A stretch of 50,076 nt of DNA from the NCBI GenBank assembly GCA_002346545.1, contig DEAA01000023.1, positions 1,189-51,264 of the forward strand. The letters run 5' to 3'. The notes below the pieces were generated by a model. It did not search any database. It was given only the letters and a program-made list of their open reading frames with translations, and was not told the DNA's origin. The position numbers and the translations under genes are program-made. The first letter of the stretch is position 1; the number at the start of each line of letters is the position of its first letter. This DNA is from Acidobacteria bacterium UBA2994. Its GTDB lineage: Bacteria > Acidobacteriota > Vicinamibacteria > Vicinamibacterales > UBA8438. Shown one piece after another: positions 42,540 through 50,076 of this stretch.

Positions 42540-44141
42540 CTATTCCGACGCTGGGGCGAGACTTCGCACAACTGGATAGGTGCCGTTCACCGAGATCTGG
42601 TCGTCGAGAAGGTTCCAGGTCACGAGCCCGTCATCCGACCGAGGTTCGAGCAGTGAGAATAGCAGCCGGCCGGCCGGCTGGTCTGTGGAGAGCACGAGCG
42701 TTCCGGCGGGAAGCCGGAGCTCGGTTGGTGTCCAGGCGCCTTCCACGGTGCGGATCCGGTGCCCCTCGAACTGTTGCTCGGCGGTCTGCGATGCGGTCAC
42801 CGTAAAGTGCTCTCCCTCGATCGCCGTGTCCGCGCCGAGCTTGGTGCCGTCGATCCCGTGGGCCGCTAGCAGGTCGACGACGCGCGTGAGCTCAGCCGGG
42901 ACGTAGTAGGTTGCTGGCGCCGTCTCGGTTTCGGCCGCATTAAATGCGATGTAGACGTCCATCTCGGTTGGTTCGGCGACGTCTAGTCGCCGGCGCATCG
43001 TCGCGCGGGTGTAGGGATTGATCACCTCTTCGGTCGCGCCCATCAGGATCGAGACGGGCGCCTCGCTGCGACGTGGCTCGGCACGCGTCGCTAGTCGCTG
43101 GCCGGCAATCGACGTTTCCGTGGCCTGTTCTACCAGCGTCGCGATCTCGGTCGCCTGACTCGCGGCGAGCTCGAGCGTTGCGTCGACGAAGGCCCGAGTG
43201 ACGCGGACCCGTTCCTCGAACGGGGCATAGGCGTACGCCTCGCTCAGCAACGCGATGCGATTGCGGAGCCCGACATAGTTGTTGTTGAAGCGGGGGCGAT
43301 GATCGAACGTGCGCCAGCTGCCGTCGGCCCCGTCGCCCCGCACACTGCCGTAGTGATAGCTCTCCCAACCGGTGTCGGCCCGGATCGTGTCAGTGATGCC
43401 TGGGAGCCAGTTCTCTCGCACCAGCGTGTCGAGCTCTGGATGGGTGTTTGGGTGCAGGGCTGGGGCGTAGGTCAGGTGGTAGCCGTGCTGGGTGCCGTTG
43501 GTGGTGTGGAGATCGATGACCACGTGCGGGTCATAGTCAACGTAGGCGCGCACTAGCGCACGGGCTTCGGGTGACTCCAGCTTGACATGGTCACGGTTCA
43601 GGTCCAGGCCCTGCGCGTTCTCGCGGATACCCATCCCTTGAAGCGGGCCAAGCTGGAAGGGACGATGGTTGCCCATCTGTTCGTTACCGTCGGCGTTGTA
43701 CACCGGAGCGATGAGGAGGACCAGCGACGAAAGCCACTCGTCGCGGGCGCCGGAGAGCAGGTCGCGGATCAGCTCGATGAGCGCTTCCTTGCCACACACC
43801 TCCCCCCCGTGGATCGTGGCCTGAAGCCACACCCGGGTCCGGTCGGCGGCCAGGACGGCCGCCGGGCTCGCGTCGGCCACGTCCCCCACGATCAGGAGCG
43901 GCAGCGGCCGGCCCTCGACGGTCGAACCGAAGGTGGTGGCATGGGCGCGTGGCGAGAGGCCGGCGACCCGCTGCATGAGGAACATCACCTCGCCGTAGCC
44001 GGTGGTTTGCTCCCAGCCGGTCCGTTCGGCTCGGGAGGTGATCAGTGAGGCGTCGTCGGCCGTCTGAGGGCCCGAGCAGCCGAGTGAAAGCACGAGTCCG
44101 ATCGTGCCGAGCCGGATCACCGGCCGTCGTTGTTTCCTCAT
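42540..44141 (-). CDS. M14-family zinc carboxypeptidase, lipoprotein
   Basis: 533 aa from ATG 44141; signal with lipobox LSLGC, so probably anchored by acylated Cys22. M14 elements are ATIHGGEVCGKEAL (HxxE zinc ligands), DLNRDHVKLESPE, the third His in VVIDLHTTNGTQHGYH and the catalytic Glu in ALLSEAYAYAPFEER. A C-terminal beta domain (about 400-533) follows. The ATG overlaps the cysteine desulfurase stop (ATGA), so the two are translationally coupled. Likely periplasmic peptide or cell-wall processing. Confidence 0.88.
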   Translation of the reverse strand: MRKQRRPVIRLGTIGLVLSLGCSGPQTADDASLITSRAERTGWEQTTGYGEVMFLMQRVAGLSPRAHATTFGSTVEGRPLPLLIVGDVADASPAAVLAADRTRVWLQATIHGGEVCGKEALIELIRDLLSGARDEWLSSLVLLIAPVYNADGNEQMGNHRPFQLGPLQGMGIRENAQGLDLNRDHVKLESPEARALVRAYVDYDPHVVIDLHTTNGTQHGYHLTYAPALHPNTHPELDTLVRENWLPGITDTIRADTGWESYHYGSVRGDGADGSWRTFDHRPRFNNNYVGLRNRIALLSEAYAYAPFEERVRVTRAFVDATLELAASQATEIATLVEQATETSIAGQRLATRAEPRRSEAPVSILMGATEEVINPYTRATMRRRLDVAEPTEMDVYIAFNAAETETAPATYYVPAELTRVVDLLAAHGIDGTKLGADTAIEGEHFTVTASQTAEQQFEGHRIRTVEGAWTPTELRLPAGTLVLSTDQPAGRLLFSLLEPRSDDGLVTWNLLDDQISVNGTYPVVRSLAPASE

Positions 44142-45259
44142 AGCAGGGCCTCCAGCCGTGCCACCGTTGCGTCGATCTCCGCCGCCGTGGTCTGGCGGCC
44201 CAGGCTGAAGCGGATGGCGCCCCGGCCCAGCTCGGGGTCCAGTCGCATCGCCGTTAGCACCGGAGACATGGTTACCGCGCCGGTGTGGCACGCCGAGCCG
44301 GTTGACGCCGCCACGCCGTCCAGCCGGGCGAGAAGGTCCGGTCCCGACTGCCCGGGAAACGCCACGTTGAGCGTGTTTGGCAGCCGCCGTTCTGGATGGC
44401 CGTTGAGCACCATCCGGTTTCCGAATTGCGTCGCGAGTGCGTCCCAGAACCGATCGCGCAGTGTTCGCAGGTGTTCGTAGCAGGGGGCGGTCGTGGCTAG
44501 ACGGCACGCTGCGCCTAGCCCGCTTGCCAGAAGCGCGCTTTCCGTGCCGGCCCGCCGCCCCTGTTCGTGTCCGCCGCCGTCAATCAGCGGTGGCAGCGAG
44601 ATCGCGCGGCGGATGAACAGCGCTCCAACGCCTTTCGGCGCGTACAGCTTGTGTCCGGCCAGACTCAGCAGATCGACGCCAAGTTCGTCCACACGAGTCG
44701 GAATCTTGCCGACCGACTGCGCCGCGTCCGTGTGGCAGAGGGCGCCGTGCGCGTGTGCGATCGCCGCGATTTCAGCGATCGGCTGGATGGTGCCCACCTC
44801 GTTGTTCGCGTGCATGACCGACACGAGCACGGTCTCTGGCGTCAGCGCGGCCTTGATGTCAGCCGGGTCCACCAAGCCGTGGTGATCGACGCCGACAATG
44901 GTCACGCGTGCTCCGAGTTGCTTGAGGTAGCGGCACGGTTCGAGGATGGCCGGATGTTCGATAGCGCTCGTGACCACGTGGGTGCGCGTCGGGTCGCGGC
45001 CGGCGAGCATTCCCTTGATCACATGGTTGTTCGCCTCGCTGCCGCCGCTGGTCAGGACGACCTCGCCTGTCTCACAGCCCAACAGTGTGGCGATGTCGGC
45101 TCTCGCCGCGTCGACCGCCCCGCGGGCTGGCCGTCCGGCCCAGTGATCGCTGGACGGATTGCCGAAGCCCATGTCCAGTAGGGGGCGCATGGCGGCCGCC
45201 ACCTCGGGTGCGATCGGGGTGCTGGCGTTATAGTCGAGGTAGATCTGGGCTGGTGTCAC
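44138..45259 (-). CDS. cysteine desulfurase (NifS/IscS family)
   Basis: 373 aa from GTG 45259 with GGAGCACAC upstream. It removes sulfur from cysteine via PLP. IYLDYNASTP opens the fold, SGGSEANNHVIKG and HTDAAQSVGKIP bind PLP, and the Schiff-base Lys is in LAGHKLYAPKG. The persulfide Cys lies in ASTGSACHTGA near residue 320. No iscU, iscA or sufBCD is nearby. It is instead coupled to a periplasmic M14 lipoprotein, so the sulfur acceptor is unclear; tRNA thiolation or larE-type pathways are possible. Confidence 0.9.
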   Translation of the reverse strand: MTPAQIYLDYNASTPIAPEVAAAMRPLLDMGFGNPSSDHWAGRPARGAVDAARADIATLLGCETGEVVLTSGGSEANNHVIKGMLAGRDPTRTHVVTSAIEHPAILEPCRYLKQLGARVTIVGVDHHGLVDPADIKAALTPETVLVSVMHANNEVGTIQPIAEIAAIAHAHGALCHTDAAQSVGKIPTRVDELGVDLLSLAGHKLYAPKGVGALFIRRAISLPPLIDGGGHEQGRRAGTESALLASGLGAACRLATTAPCYEHLRTLRDRFWDALATQFGNRMVLNGHPERRLPNTLNVAFPGQSGPDLLARLDGVAASTGSACHTGAVTMSPVLTAMRLDPELGRGAIRFSLGRQTTAAEIDATVARLEALL

Positions 45260-45428
45260 GTGTGCTCCGCGTTCGCGAGTGGGGAACGTGAGGCCTCCCA
45301 CCGCCGGTCTACCCGCTGCCGTCGTCGGGCGAATAGACCCGACCGACCGGCGTATCTAACGTCAGAACGGCGTGGTCACCCGGCGCCTCACCGGCGGACG
45401 ACGTCCATTCTACGCCCGCACGGCGGAG

Positions 45429-45434
45429 TAATAT
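45429..45434 (+). promoter_or_regulatory. -10 box 6 nt before an exported protein gene
   Basis: TAATAT followed by 6 nt and GTG 45441. Another GTG in frame at 45462 is possible. No Shine-Dalgarno sequence at either; no clear -35. Confidence 0.4.
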
Positions 45435-45440
45435 GCAGTT

Positions 45441-46937
45441 GTGTGCCGGTACTCCATAACGTCCGTGACTCAGTTCTTTCGCTCTTACTGCATTCGTCGA
45501 GTCTTTCTGGTGGTGCTGCTTGCGTGGGGCGGCGCGACCTTCGCGCTCGCGCAGCCTGACGTCGAACTGCCGGTCAGTAACGAGATCGACCTCTTCATGG
45601 AGCGCGTGCTCGACAACCGCGATGCCGCCTGGCGGCGCCTCGAGGGTTTTCTGCTGCAAGAGGTCGAAACTTTCGAGGTAGAGGCGCCCCTCGGAGTGCC
45701 CCTGTCGGGGTTCCTTCGCGAGTACGAGTGGTATGTCCGTGACGACACTGTGGTGCGTAGCCCCGTGCGGTTCGACGGCGTCGAGCTCGACGCCGACGCC
45801 CGGCGCAGCTATGAAGAGGAGTGGCTGGAGCGCGAGCAACGGGAGCGCGGTCGGCGCGCTGGTCGGCGCCGGGGCATTAGCCGCCGCAGCCAGGAAGACA
45901 ATATCCGCATCACGATTGAACGCAGCTGGGGCGGCACGGTCGACGAGACTCTACTGGCGCGGATCGCCGCGGATGCCGATTTCCTCGGGCACGACCTGGC
46001 GGCGGTCGCCCTGAACACTGGAGCCATCCTCGATGCGCTGGGCGGAGTCGAGGCCGTCGGGTTTATCGACGCGGTCGAACAGACCCGCCTGCTGTTCGTG
46101 ATGCTCGACGAGGAGCGGCTGAGCGTCGACGAGGTCGCACGAGCCTTACGCCGTCCCTTGCTGGCATTGGTCGATCAGCTCGATCTGGTCGAGGCCGAAG
46201 GGGACGACGCGCTTGCCGGGCTGGTCGAACTGGCGACTTTGGCCGAGGCGGCTGGTGTCGACGGACGCCAGGTGGGCACCTACCTTGGCCAGGCCGCGGA
46301 CCGACTCGAAGCCACGCACCCAACGACGGCTCAGGTGCTTGCCTCGCTTCGGGCGGCTCTGCCCGTAGCTGAGTTGGGAGATGTTGCTGAGGACGCGCTT
46401 CCTGGTGTCGAGGAAAGCTTGATCGACGCAGCGCGCATCGAACCTAGCTTCATTTCCGTGCCGGGCTTCATGGAGTTTACCTTCGAGCCGGGCAACTACT
46501 ACTTCGCGGGTCGCGAAACGCTGGCTGGACGTGAGGTTGTGCGGGTCGAGTACTACCCGACTGACATGTTCGACGATCGGGTCGATAATGACCGGTCCGA
46601 GCGTGCACGCGAGATCGACGAAGGGTTCAACAAGACTTCGCTGGTGACGCTGTGGATCGATCCGACTCAACATCAAATCGTTAAGCAGACATTCGACAAC
46701 ACAGGAATGGGTTTTCTGCCGGGCCGTTGGTTGGTCCGGTTCGACGGAATGTCGGCCACCATGGAGATGGGGCAGCCGCTGCGAGACATCTGGCTCCCTC
46801 TTCAGCTGACTGTGGTGGGCGAGGTTTCGACTGCGCTTGGCGATTTCGATGTGCGCTTTACACAGGTGTTCGACGAATACCGCGAGACGGTGACCGGTGG
46901 CCGGCTCATCGATGTCGGGGCGTCCGGTGTTCGCTGA
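45441..46937 (+). CDS. exported protein, unknown function
   Basis: 498 aa from GTG 45441, or 491 aa from GTG 45462 which gives a tidier signal peptide (FRSYCIRRVFLVVLLAWG, cleavage near ALAQ). Residues about 125-155 are Arg/Glu-rich, an N-half helical region follows, and the last 150 residues are beta-rich (YYFAGRETLAGREVVRVEYYP, PLQLTVVGEVSTALGDFDVRF), recalling outer-membrane lipoprotein-sorting folds. No family can be named. Its end overlaps the start of the Omp85-type gene by 26 nt. Confidence 0.68.
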   Translation: MCRYSITSVTQFFRSYCIRRVFLVVLLAWGGATFALAQPDVELPVSNEIDLFMERVLDNRDAAWRRLEGFLLQEVETFEVEAPLGVPLSGFLREYEWYVRDDTVVRSPVRFDGVELDADARRSYEEEWLEREQRERGRRAGRRRGISRRSQEDNIRITIERSWGGTVDETLLARIAADADFLGHDLAAVALNTGAILDALGGVEAVGFIDAVEQTRLLFVMLDEERLSVDEVARALRRPLLALVDQLDLVEAEGDDALAGLVELATLAEAAGVDGRQVGTYLGQAADRLEATHPTTAQVLASLRAALPVAELGDVAEDALPGVEESLIDAARIEPSFISVPGFMEFTFEPGNYYFAGRETLAGREVVRVEYYPTDMFDDRVDNDRSERAREIDEGFNKTSLVTLWIDPTQHQIVKQTFDNTGMGFLPGRWLVRFDGMSATMEMGQPLRDIWLPLQLTVVGEVSTALGDFDVRFTQVFDEYRETVTGGRLIDVGASGVR

Positions 46938-48204
46938 ACGGTTCTGGCGACACATCCTGACCCGTGCCGCCCTCGGCTGCGCGCTAAGCGGCGGCGTGGC
47001 CTTCGCCCAGCCGTCGGCAGGAACCGAGGTGGTCACCGAGCTTCGGGTGCACGGTAACTACTCCATCGAGGATACCGAGATCCTCGCGCTGGCCGCGATC
47101 GCTGTGGGTGATCGGCTCGAGCCTGGGAGCGAGACGGCGATCGTCGAGCGTCTCCAGGCGAGCGGCTGGTTCGACCAGGTAGAGGTACGGAAGCGTTATA
47201 CGTCACTTAGTCAGAGCGACCGGATCGCGCTGATCCTGCTCGTGACCGAACGCCCCGCGGCCAGCGTGGCCAATCCGGTCTTGCGGACGCTGGCCCGTGT
47301 GTCCCAACAGGCGCTGTTCCTACCCGTCCTGCGTTATGACGAGGGGCTAGGCATGACCTACGGCGCACGGTTCCGCCTCGTCGACGTGCTGGGCGAGGGA
47401 GGGACCGTAGCGATCCCGTTGACGGTTGGCGGCCGCAGGGAAGCGGCGCTGGAGGTGGAGAAAGAGCTGGACCGAGGACTGCTCGACCGATTGCGCGCGG
47501 GTGTTTCGTTCGCCCGACAGGAGAACCAGCACTTCCGTCTCGACGATCGACGGAATGAGGTCTGGGTGGGCGCCGACCGCACGCTGTTCCCGTTCGTTCG
47601 CGTCTCGGCTGATGCGCGCTGGAGCGACATCGACTTCGGCGGCGTCGATGACCAGGCCACTACCTACCGAGCTGGGGTCGAGCTAGACACGCGACGTAAT
47701 CCAGGGTTCCCGCGTGACGCGGTCTATGTACGGGCAGGGTGGAGTTGGCTCGATAGCCTGGCCGCACCGGCCGTGATCGACCGGCCAGAGCTGGACGCCC
47801 GCGGGTATTTGGCGCTGGTCGGACAGAGCGTGCTCGCCCTTCGGGCGCAGTATGTAGGGGCGAGTGCCGGGCTGCCTGGCTACGCCCAGCCGCTGCTCGG
47901 CGGCGTTGGGTCGGTGCGGGGCCACAGCGTCGGCGCGCGCGCCGGCAACCGGCTCGCGGTTGGTTCTCTTGAACTCCGTGTGCCGATTAGCTCGCCGTTC
48001 AGCTTTGGTCGGGCCGGGCTGCGCGCGTTTGTCGACACCGGTGCGGTGTTCGGCGTCGACCAGTCGATTCGCAAGGCGCGATTCAGTCGCGGTGTGGGCG
48101 GGGGGCTCTTTCTGAGCGCCGCGATTTTCACGTTGCAGATCGACGTGGCGCACAACACCGTGAGCCGCGCTCGCGTCCACGTGTCGACCAGCGTCAGCTT
48201 CTGA
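46912..48204 (+). CDS. short Omp85/surface-antigen outer-membrane protein with one POTRA domain
   Basis: 430 aa from ATG 46912, overlapping the previous gene. Signal peptide ends near AFAQ. One POTRA domain (about 40-115, ELRVHGNYSIEDTEIL...) precedes a 16-strand-type barrel. GGVGSVRGHSVGARAG carries the VRG(Y/F/H) loop-6 motif and the protein ends ...VSTSVSF with a terminal aromatic. Full-length BamA has five POTRA domains and about 800 aa, so this belongs to the short Omp85 group (possibly TamA-like or lipid-related). Likely works with the overlapped exported protein. Confidence 0.85.
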   Translation: MSGRPVFAERFWRHILTRAALGCALSGGVAFAQPSAGTEVVTELRVHGNYSIEDTEILALAAIAVGDRLEPGSETAIVERLQASGWFDQVEVRKRYTSLSQSDRIALILLVTERPAASVANPVLRTLARVSQQALFLPVLRYDEGLGMTYGARFRLVDVLGEGGTVAIPLTVGGRREAALEVEKELDRGLLDRLRAGVSFARQENQHFRLDDRRNEVWVGADRTLFPFVRVSADARWSDIDFGGVDDQATTYRAGVELDTRRNPGFPRDAVYVRAGWSWLDSLAAPAVIDRPELDARGYLALVGQSVLALRAQYVGASAGLPGYAQPLLGGVGSVRGHSVGARAGNRLAVGSLELRVPISSPFSFGRAGLRAFVDTGAVFGVDQSIRKARFSRGVGGGLFLSAAIFTLQIDVAHNTVSRARVHVSTSVSF

Positions 48205-48222
48205 CCGAGCGGGGCGGCCTGG

Positions 48223-49200
48223 TCACGGCACGTGGAACAGGGTGAGCGTGTCCGCGCCGGCCGCCAGGACGATGTCGTCGACGAGCGCCACCGTGCGGGT
48301 CGGCGCGCTGTGACTCGCGACCACAAAGGGGTGGCTCGGGTCGGCGACGTCGATAACTGTTAGGCCACCCCGTCCCTGGGCGAGATAGAGGAGGTCGTCC
48401 CGCGCGGTAAGCTGGACGACCCGGCCGGCGGGTTGATAGCTCCCGACCCGGGCCGGTGCCGCTACGTCGGTCAGGTTCACGATCTCGACCAACGCCGTGG
48501 CCCCGTCGGCGATGAAGGCGGTGCGGGTGGCCGGCGCGACCGTGACCAGCTGCGTTGTCTCGCCTTCGGCGAAGTGGATGCTAGTTTCCTGCGGATCAGC
48601 AGGCGCGTCGATGCCGACCACGTGCAGGCCGTCGGGCTGGTCGGCCACCAGCCCGAGACCTGGGAGTCCGATCACGTCGCGGGAGTAGCCACCGGTCAGC
48701 CACTCGCTGAGCATGACGGGCATCGTGGGTTTGCTGACGTCGAAGACGTTCAGTCCGGTCTGATTGTTGGTGGTTAGCACGAGCTGTCCGGCCATCGCCA
48801 CTGAGACGGTCTGGCCCTGACTCACCACTTCGTAGGACCCGGCCACCTGCGGCTGATCCGGATCGTCGAGCGTCACCACCACGAGTCCGATGAACCCGTT
48901 CGCCAGATAGGCCCGGTCGCCGTCGACGACTACATCCCAGACGCGGTCGGTGAGCTCGAGCTGGCCCCGGACCCGCGGTTCAGTCAGATCTGAGAGGTCT
49001 AGCACGGTCAGTGTCGAGCCGTTTCCGGCGACCCCCAGCGGGCCGTCGGCGTGTACCACGGCCGCCGTTAGCGGCAAGGTGGCCACAGGCGTGAGCGTCG
49101 ATTGGGCCGCAGCCGGCGCGGTGAGGAGCAGCAAGCCGAGCCACGTGCCATGGCCGAACCGGGATCGGGCGGCGCCCAGACAGCGATGAGGGGCATACAT
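48223..49200 (-). CDS. secreted LVIVD-repeat beta-propeller protein
   Basis: 325 aa from ATG 49200, with a signal region ending near APAAAQ. Six or seven repeats of about 43 residues with LVIVD-like cores: LTVLDLSDL, LVVVTLDDP, LNVFDVSKP, LHVVGIDAP, VEIVNLTD, LTVIDVADP. Such repeats build a beta-propeller, often surface exposed and binding ligands; no enzyme motif. Converges on the Omp85 gene with an 18-nt gap. Confidence 0.82.
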   Translation of the reverse strand: MYAPHRCLGAARSRFGHGTWLGLLLLTAPAAAQSTLTPVATLPLTAAVVHADGPLGVAGNGSTLTVLDLSDLTEPRVRGQLELTDRVWDVVVDGDRAYLANGFIGLVVVTLDDPDQPQVAGSYEVVSQGQTVSVAMAGQLVLTTNNQTGLNVFDVSKPTMPVMLSEWLTGGYSRDVIGLPGLGLVADQPDGLHVVGIDAPADPQETSIHFAEGETTQLVTVAPATRTAFIADGATALVEIVNLTDVAAPARVGSYQPAGRVVQLTARDDLLYLAQGRGGLTVIDVADPSHPFVVASHSAPTRTVALVDDIVLAAGADTLTLFHVP

Positions 49201-49247
49201 GCGGGGCATTCGACCATACCGGGCGCGGTTCCAGCAATGGCGGACGG

Positions 49248-49253
49248 TATAAT
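49248..49253 (+). promoter_or_regulatory. -10 box 11 nt before the HAD gene
   Basis: Perfect TATAAT followed by 11 nt and ATG 49265, giving a leader of about 5 nt without a ribosome-binding site. -35 region unclear. Confidence 0.5.
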
Positions 49254-49264
49254 CCGCCTTCGGT

Positions 49265-49924
49265 ATGCGTCCCTTTTCGACCTTTCTGTTCGACCTCGAC
49301 GGCACGCTGATCGACTCCGAGGCACTCATCATGGCCTCGTTCCGTCACACCATGCGCACCCATCTCGGCGCGGTGCCGCCCGACGAGTCGTGGCGGGCCG
49401 GCTTTGGTACGCCGCTGCGGCCGCAGCTGGCCAAGTTTGCCGATGGCCCAGAGCAGGTTCTGGCGATGACCGCCACCTACCGGGCCCATAATCTCGAGCA
49501 TCACGACCGGCTCGTGCAGTCCTTCGACGGCATCCGTGCCGTAGCCGAGACGTTGCTCACCCAGGGGATGCGGCTGGCCATCGTTACCAGTAAGAATCGG
49601 GTGGCGAGCGAGCGTGGCCTGCGGCACTGCGAGCTGGACCACTTGTTCACCGTGCGGATCACGTCTGACGATGTGGTCGAACACAAACCCAAGCCGGCGC
49701 CGGTGCTGGCGGCCCTCGAGGCGCTGGGCAGCGCCGCGGAAGAGACCGTTTTCATCGGTGATTCGCCGGCAGACTGTGAGGCGGGCCGGGCCGCCGGTGT
49801 GAGCACGGCCGCCGTGCTCTGGGGCCCGTTCACGCGGGAGCGTCTGGCGCCGCACCAGCCGGATTACTGGCTCCAGACGCCGGACCAGATCCTGGCCCTG
49901 GCTGGGAGTAAGCAGTTGGAGTGA
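49265..49924 (+). CDS. HAD-family phosphatase (phosphoglycolate phosphatase/PpaX-like)
   Basis: 219 aa. Motif I FDLDGTLIDSE with nucleophile Asp10 and acid Asp12, motif II IVTSKN, motif III lysine in HKPKPAP, and motif IV FIGDSPADCEAG. The alpha-helical C1 cap (about 16-85) is typical of phosphoglycolate phosphatase and pyrophosphatase PpaX. Substrate unknown. Near-leaderless start. Followed after 12 nt by a thioesterase-like gene. Confidence 0.9.
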   Translation: MRPFSTFLFDLDGTLIDSEALIMASFRHTMRTHLGAVPPDESWRAGFGTPLRPQLAKFADGPEQVLAMTATYRAHNLEHHDRLVQSFDGIRAVAETLLTQGMRLAIVTSKNRVASERGLRHCELDHLFTVRITSDDVVEHKPKPAPVLAALEALGSAAEETVFIGDSPADCEAGRAAGVSTAAVLWGPFTRERLAPHQPDYWLQTPDQILALAGSKQLE

Positions 49925-49936
49925 AGCGAGGTGAGT

Positions 49937-50076
49937 ATGTCGATTCCCGAGGGGTATCGGAAGTTCGAGTTTATCGATCCGTTCGAAGAGCACGTCGGAC
50001 CGCTCTGGTATCAGGATGGTGACGACGCTCTGCGGTTCGCGTTCAAGGCGACCGACAAGCATGCCAATACGGCGGG
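49937..50076 (+). CDS. hotdog thioesterase-like protein, 3' end cut by the window
   Basis: ATG 49937 with GAGGTGAG upstream. The first 46 residues (MSIPEGYRKFEFIDPFEEHV, GPLWYQ...) match the start of PaaI/YbgC-type thioesterases, where a DPF(E)xHVGP segment leads to a beta strand and the active-site helix (KATDKHANTAG, with the expected H-N pair). The remainder lies outside the window. Cotranscribed with the HAD gene. Confidence 0.65.
   Translation, partial: MSIPEGYRKFEFIDPFEEHVGPLWYQDGDDALRFAFKATDKHANTA

Noticed and set aside
46146..47036. 296-codon minus-strand frame
   Set aside because: Antisense to the exported protein and Omp85 genes; no motif or promoter.
48980..50062. 360-codon minus-strand frame
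   Set aside because: Runs antisense through the HAD gene and the beta-propeller start, both of which have clear family motifs; no domain in this frame.

Overview
The window is GC-rich bacterial chromosome (roughly 62-65 % GC by eye) with dense genes on both strands. It carries Gram-negative outer-membrane proteins (a surface-antigen barrel, a second barrel protein, lipoproteins), an unusually short PheT, and an abundance of secreted hydrolases: M14, M16, M20, M28, penicillin acylase and several alpha/beta hydrolases. Together these suggest an Acidobacteriota member, possibly near Vicinamibacteria. That placement is inference, because no marker was compared. I see no prophage, insertion sequence, CRISPR array or defence island. 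This is mostly core chromosome with a secretion- and peptidase-rich second half.

Layout. 1-8.3 kb: a GAF-domain fragment, a LysM lytic transglycosylase, a class I aminotransferase, a barrel protein and a heterodimeric ABC exporter. 8.3-10.2 kb: an EF-hand exported protein and thiL. 10.2-19.4 kb (minus strand): a translation and division block. In order of transcription it runs tRNA-Val(GAC), thrS, infC (apparent AUU start), rpmI, rplT, pheS, pheT, a ZapB-like coiled coil, zapA, a candidate 6S RNA, rny and thiL. 19.4-21.2 kb: an S41-family protein that has lost its catalytic Ser and Lys, preceded by the wreck of an EnvC/M23 gene. 21.3-22.8 kb: ruvX and mltG. 22.9-28 kb: M28 peptidase, YeiH-type transporter with a small overlapping membrane ORF, and penicillin acylase, the last two firing from a palindromic -10. 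28-31 kb: two esterase-like proteins (one fused to a PDZ domain) and a DUF2007-type protein. 31-39 kb: an Arg/Gly/Tyr-rich PEGA protein, M20 peptidase, DinB-like protein, an M16 active/inactive pair and another alpha/beta hydrolase. 39-42.4 kb: larE divergent from a nickel-transporter-like gene, two small unknown genes and a CaCA antiporter. 42.5-50 kb: M14 lipoprotein coupled to a cysteine desulfurase, an exported protein overlapping a one-POTRA Omp85 protein, an LVIVD beta-propeller, a HAD phosphatase and a truncated thioesterase-like gene.

How parts work together. The thrS-to-zapA block links tRNA charging, initiation, ribosomal proteins and Z-ring assembly on one strand. MltG, the LysM transglycosylase and the EnvC/S41 remnants all concern peptidoglycan. 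larE and its divergent transporter fit nickel-pincer cofactor supply. Several genes start within about 12 nt of a good -10 box with no visible Shine-Dalgarno sequence, so leaderless or near-leaderless translation looks common here. The observations I rate highest are the EnvC/S41 decay, the candidate 6S RNA, the larE/transporter hairpin, the symmetric bidirectional -10 and the leaderless starts.
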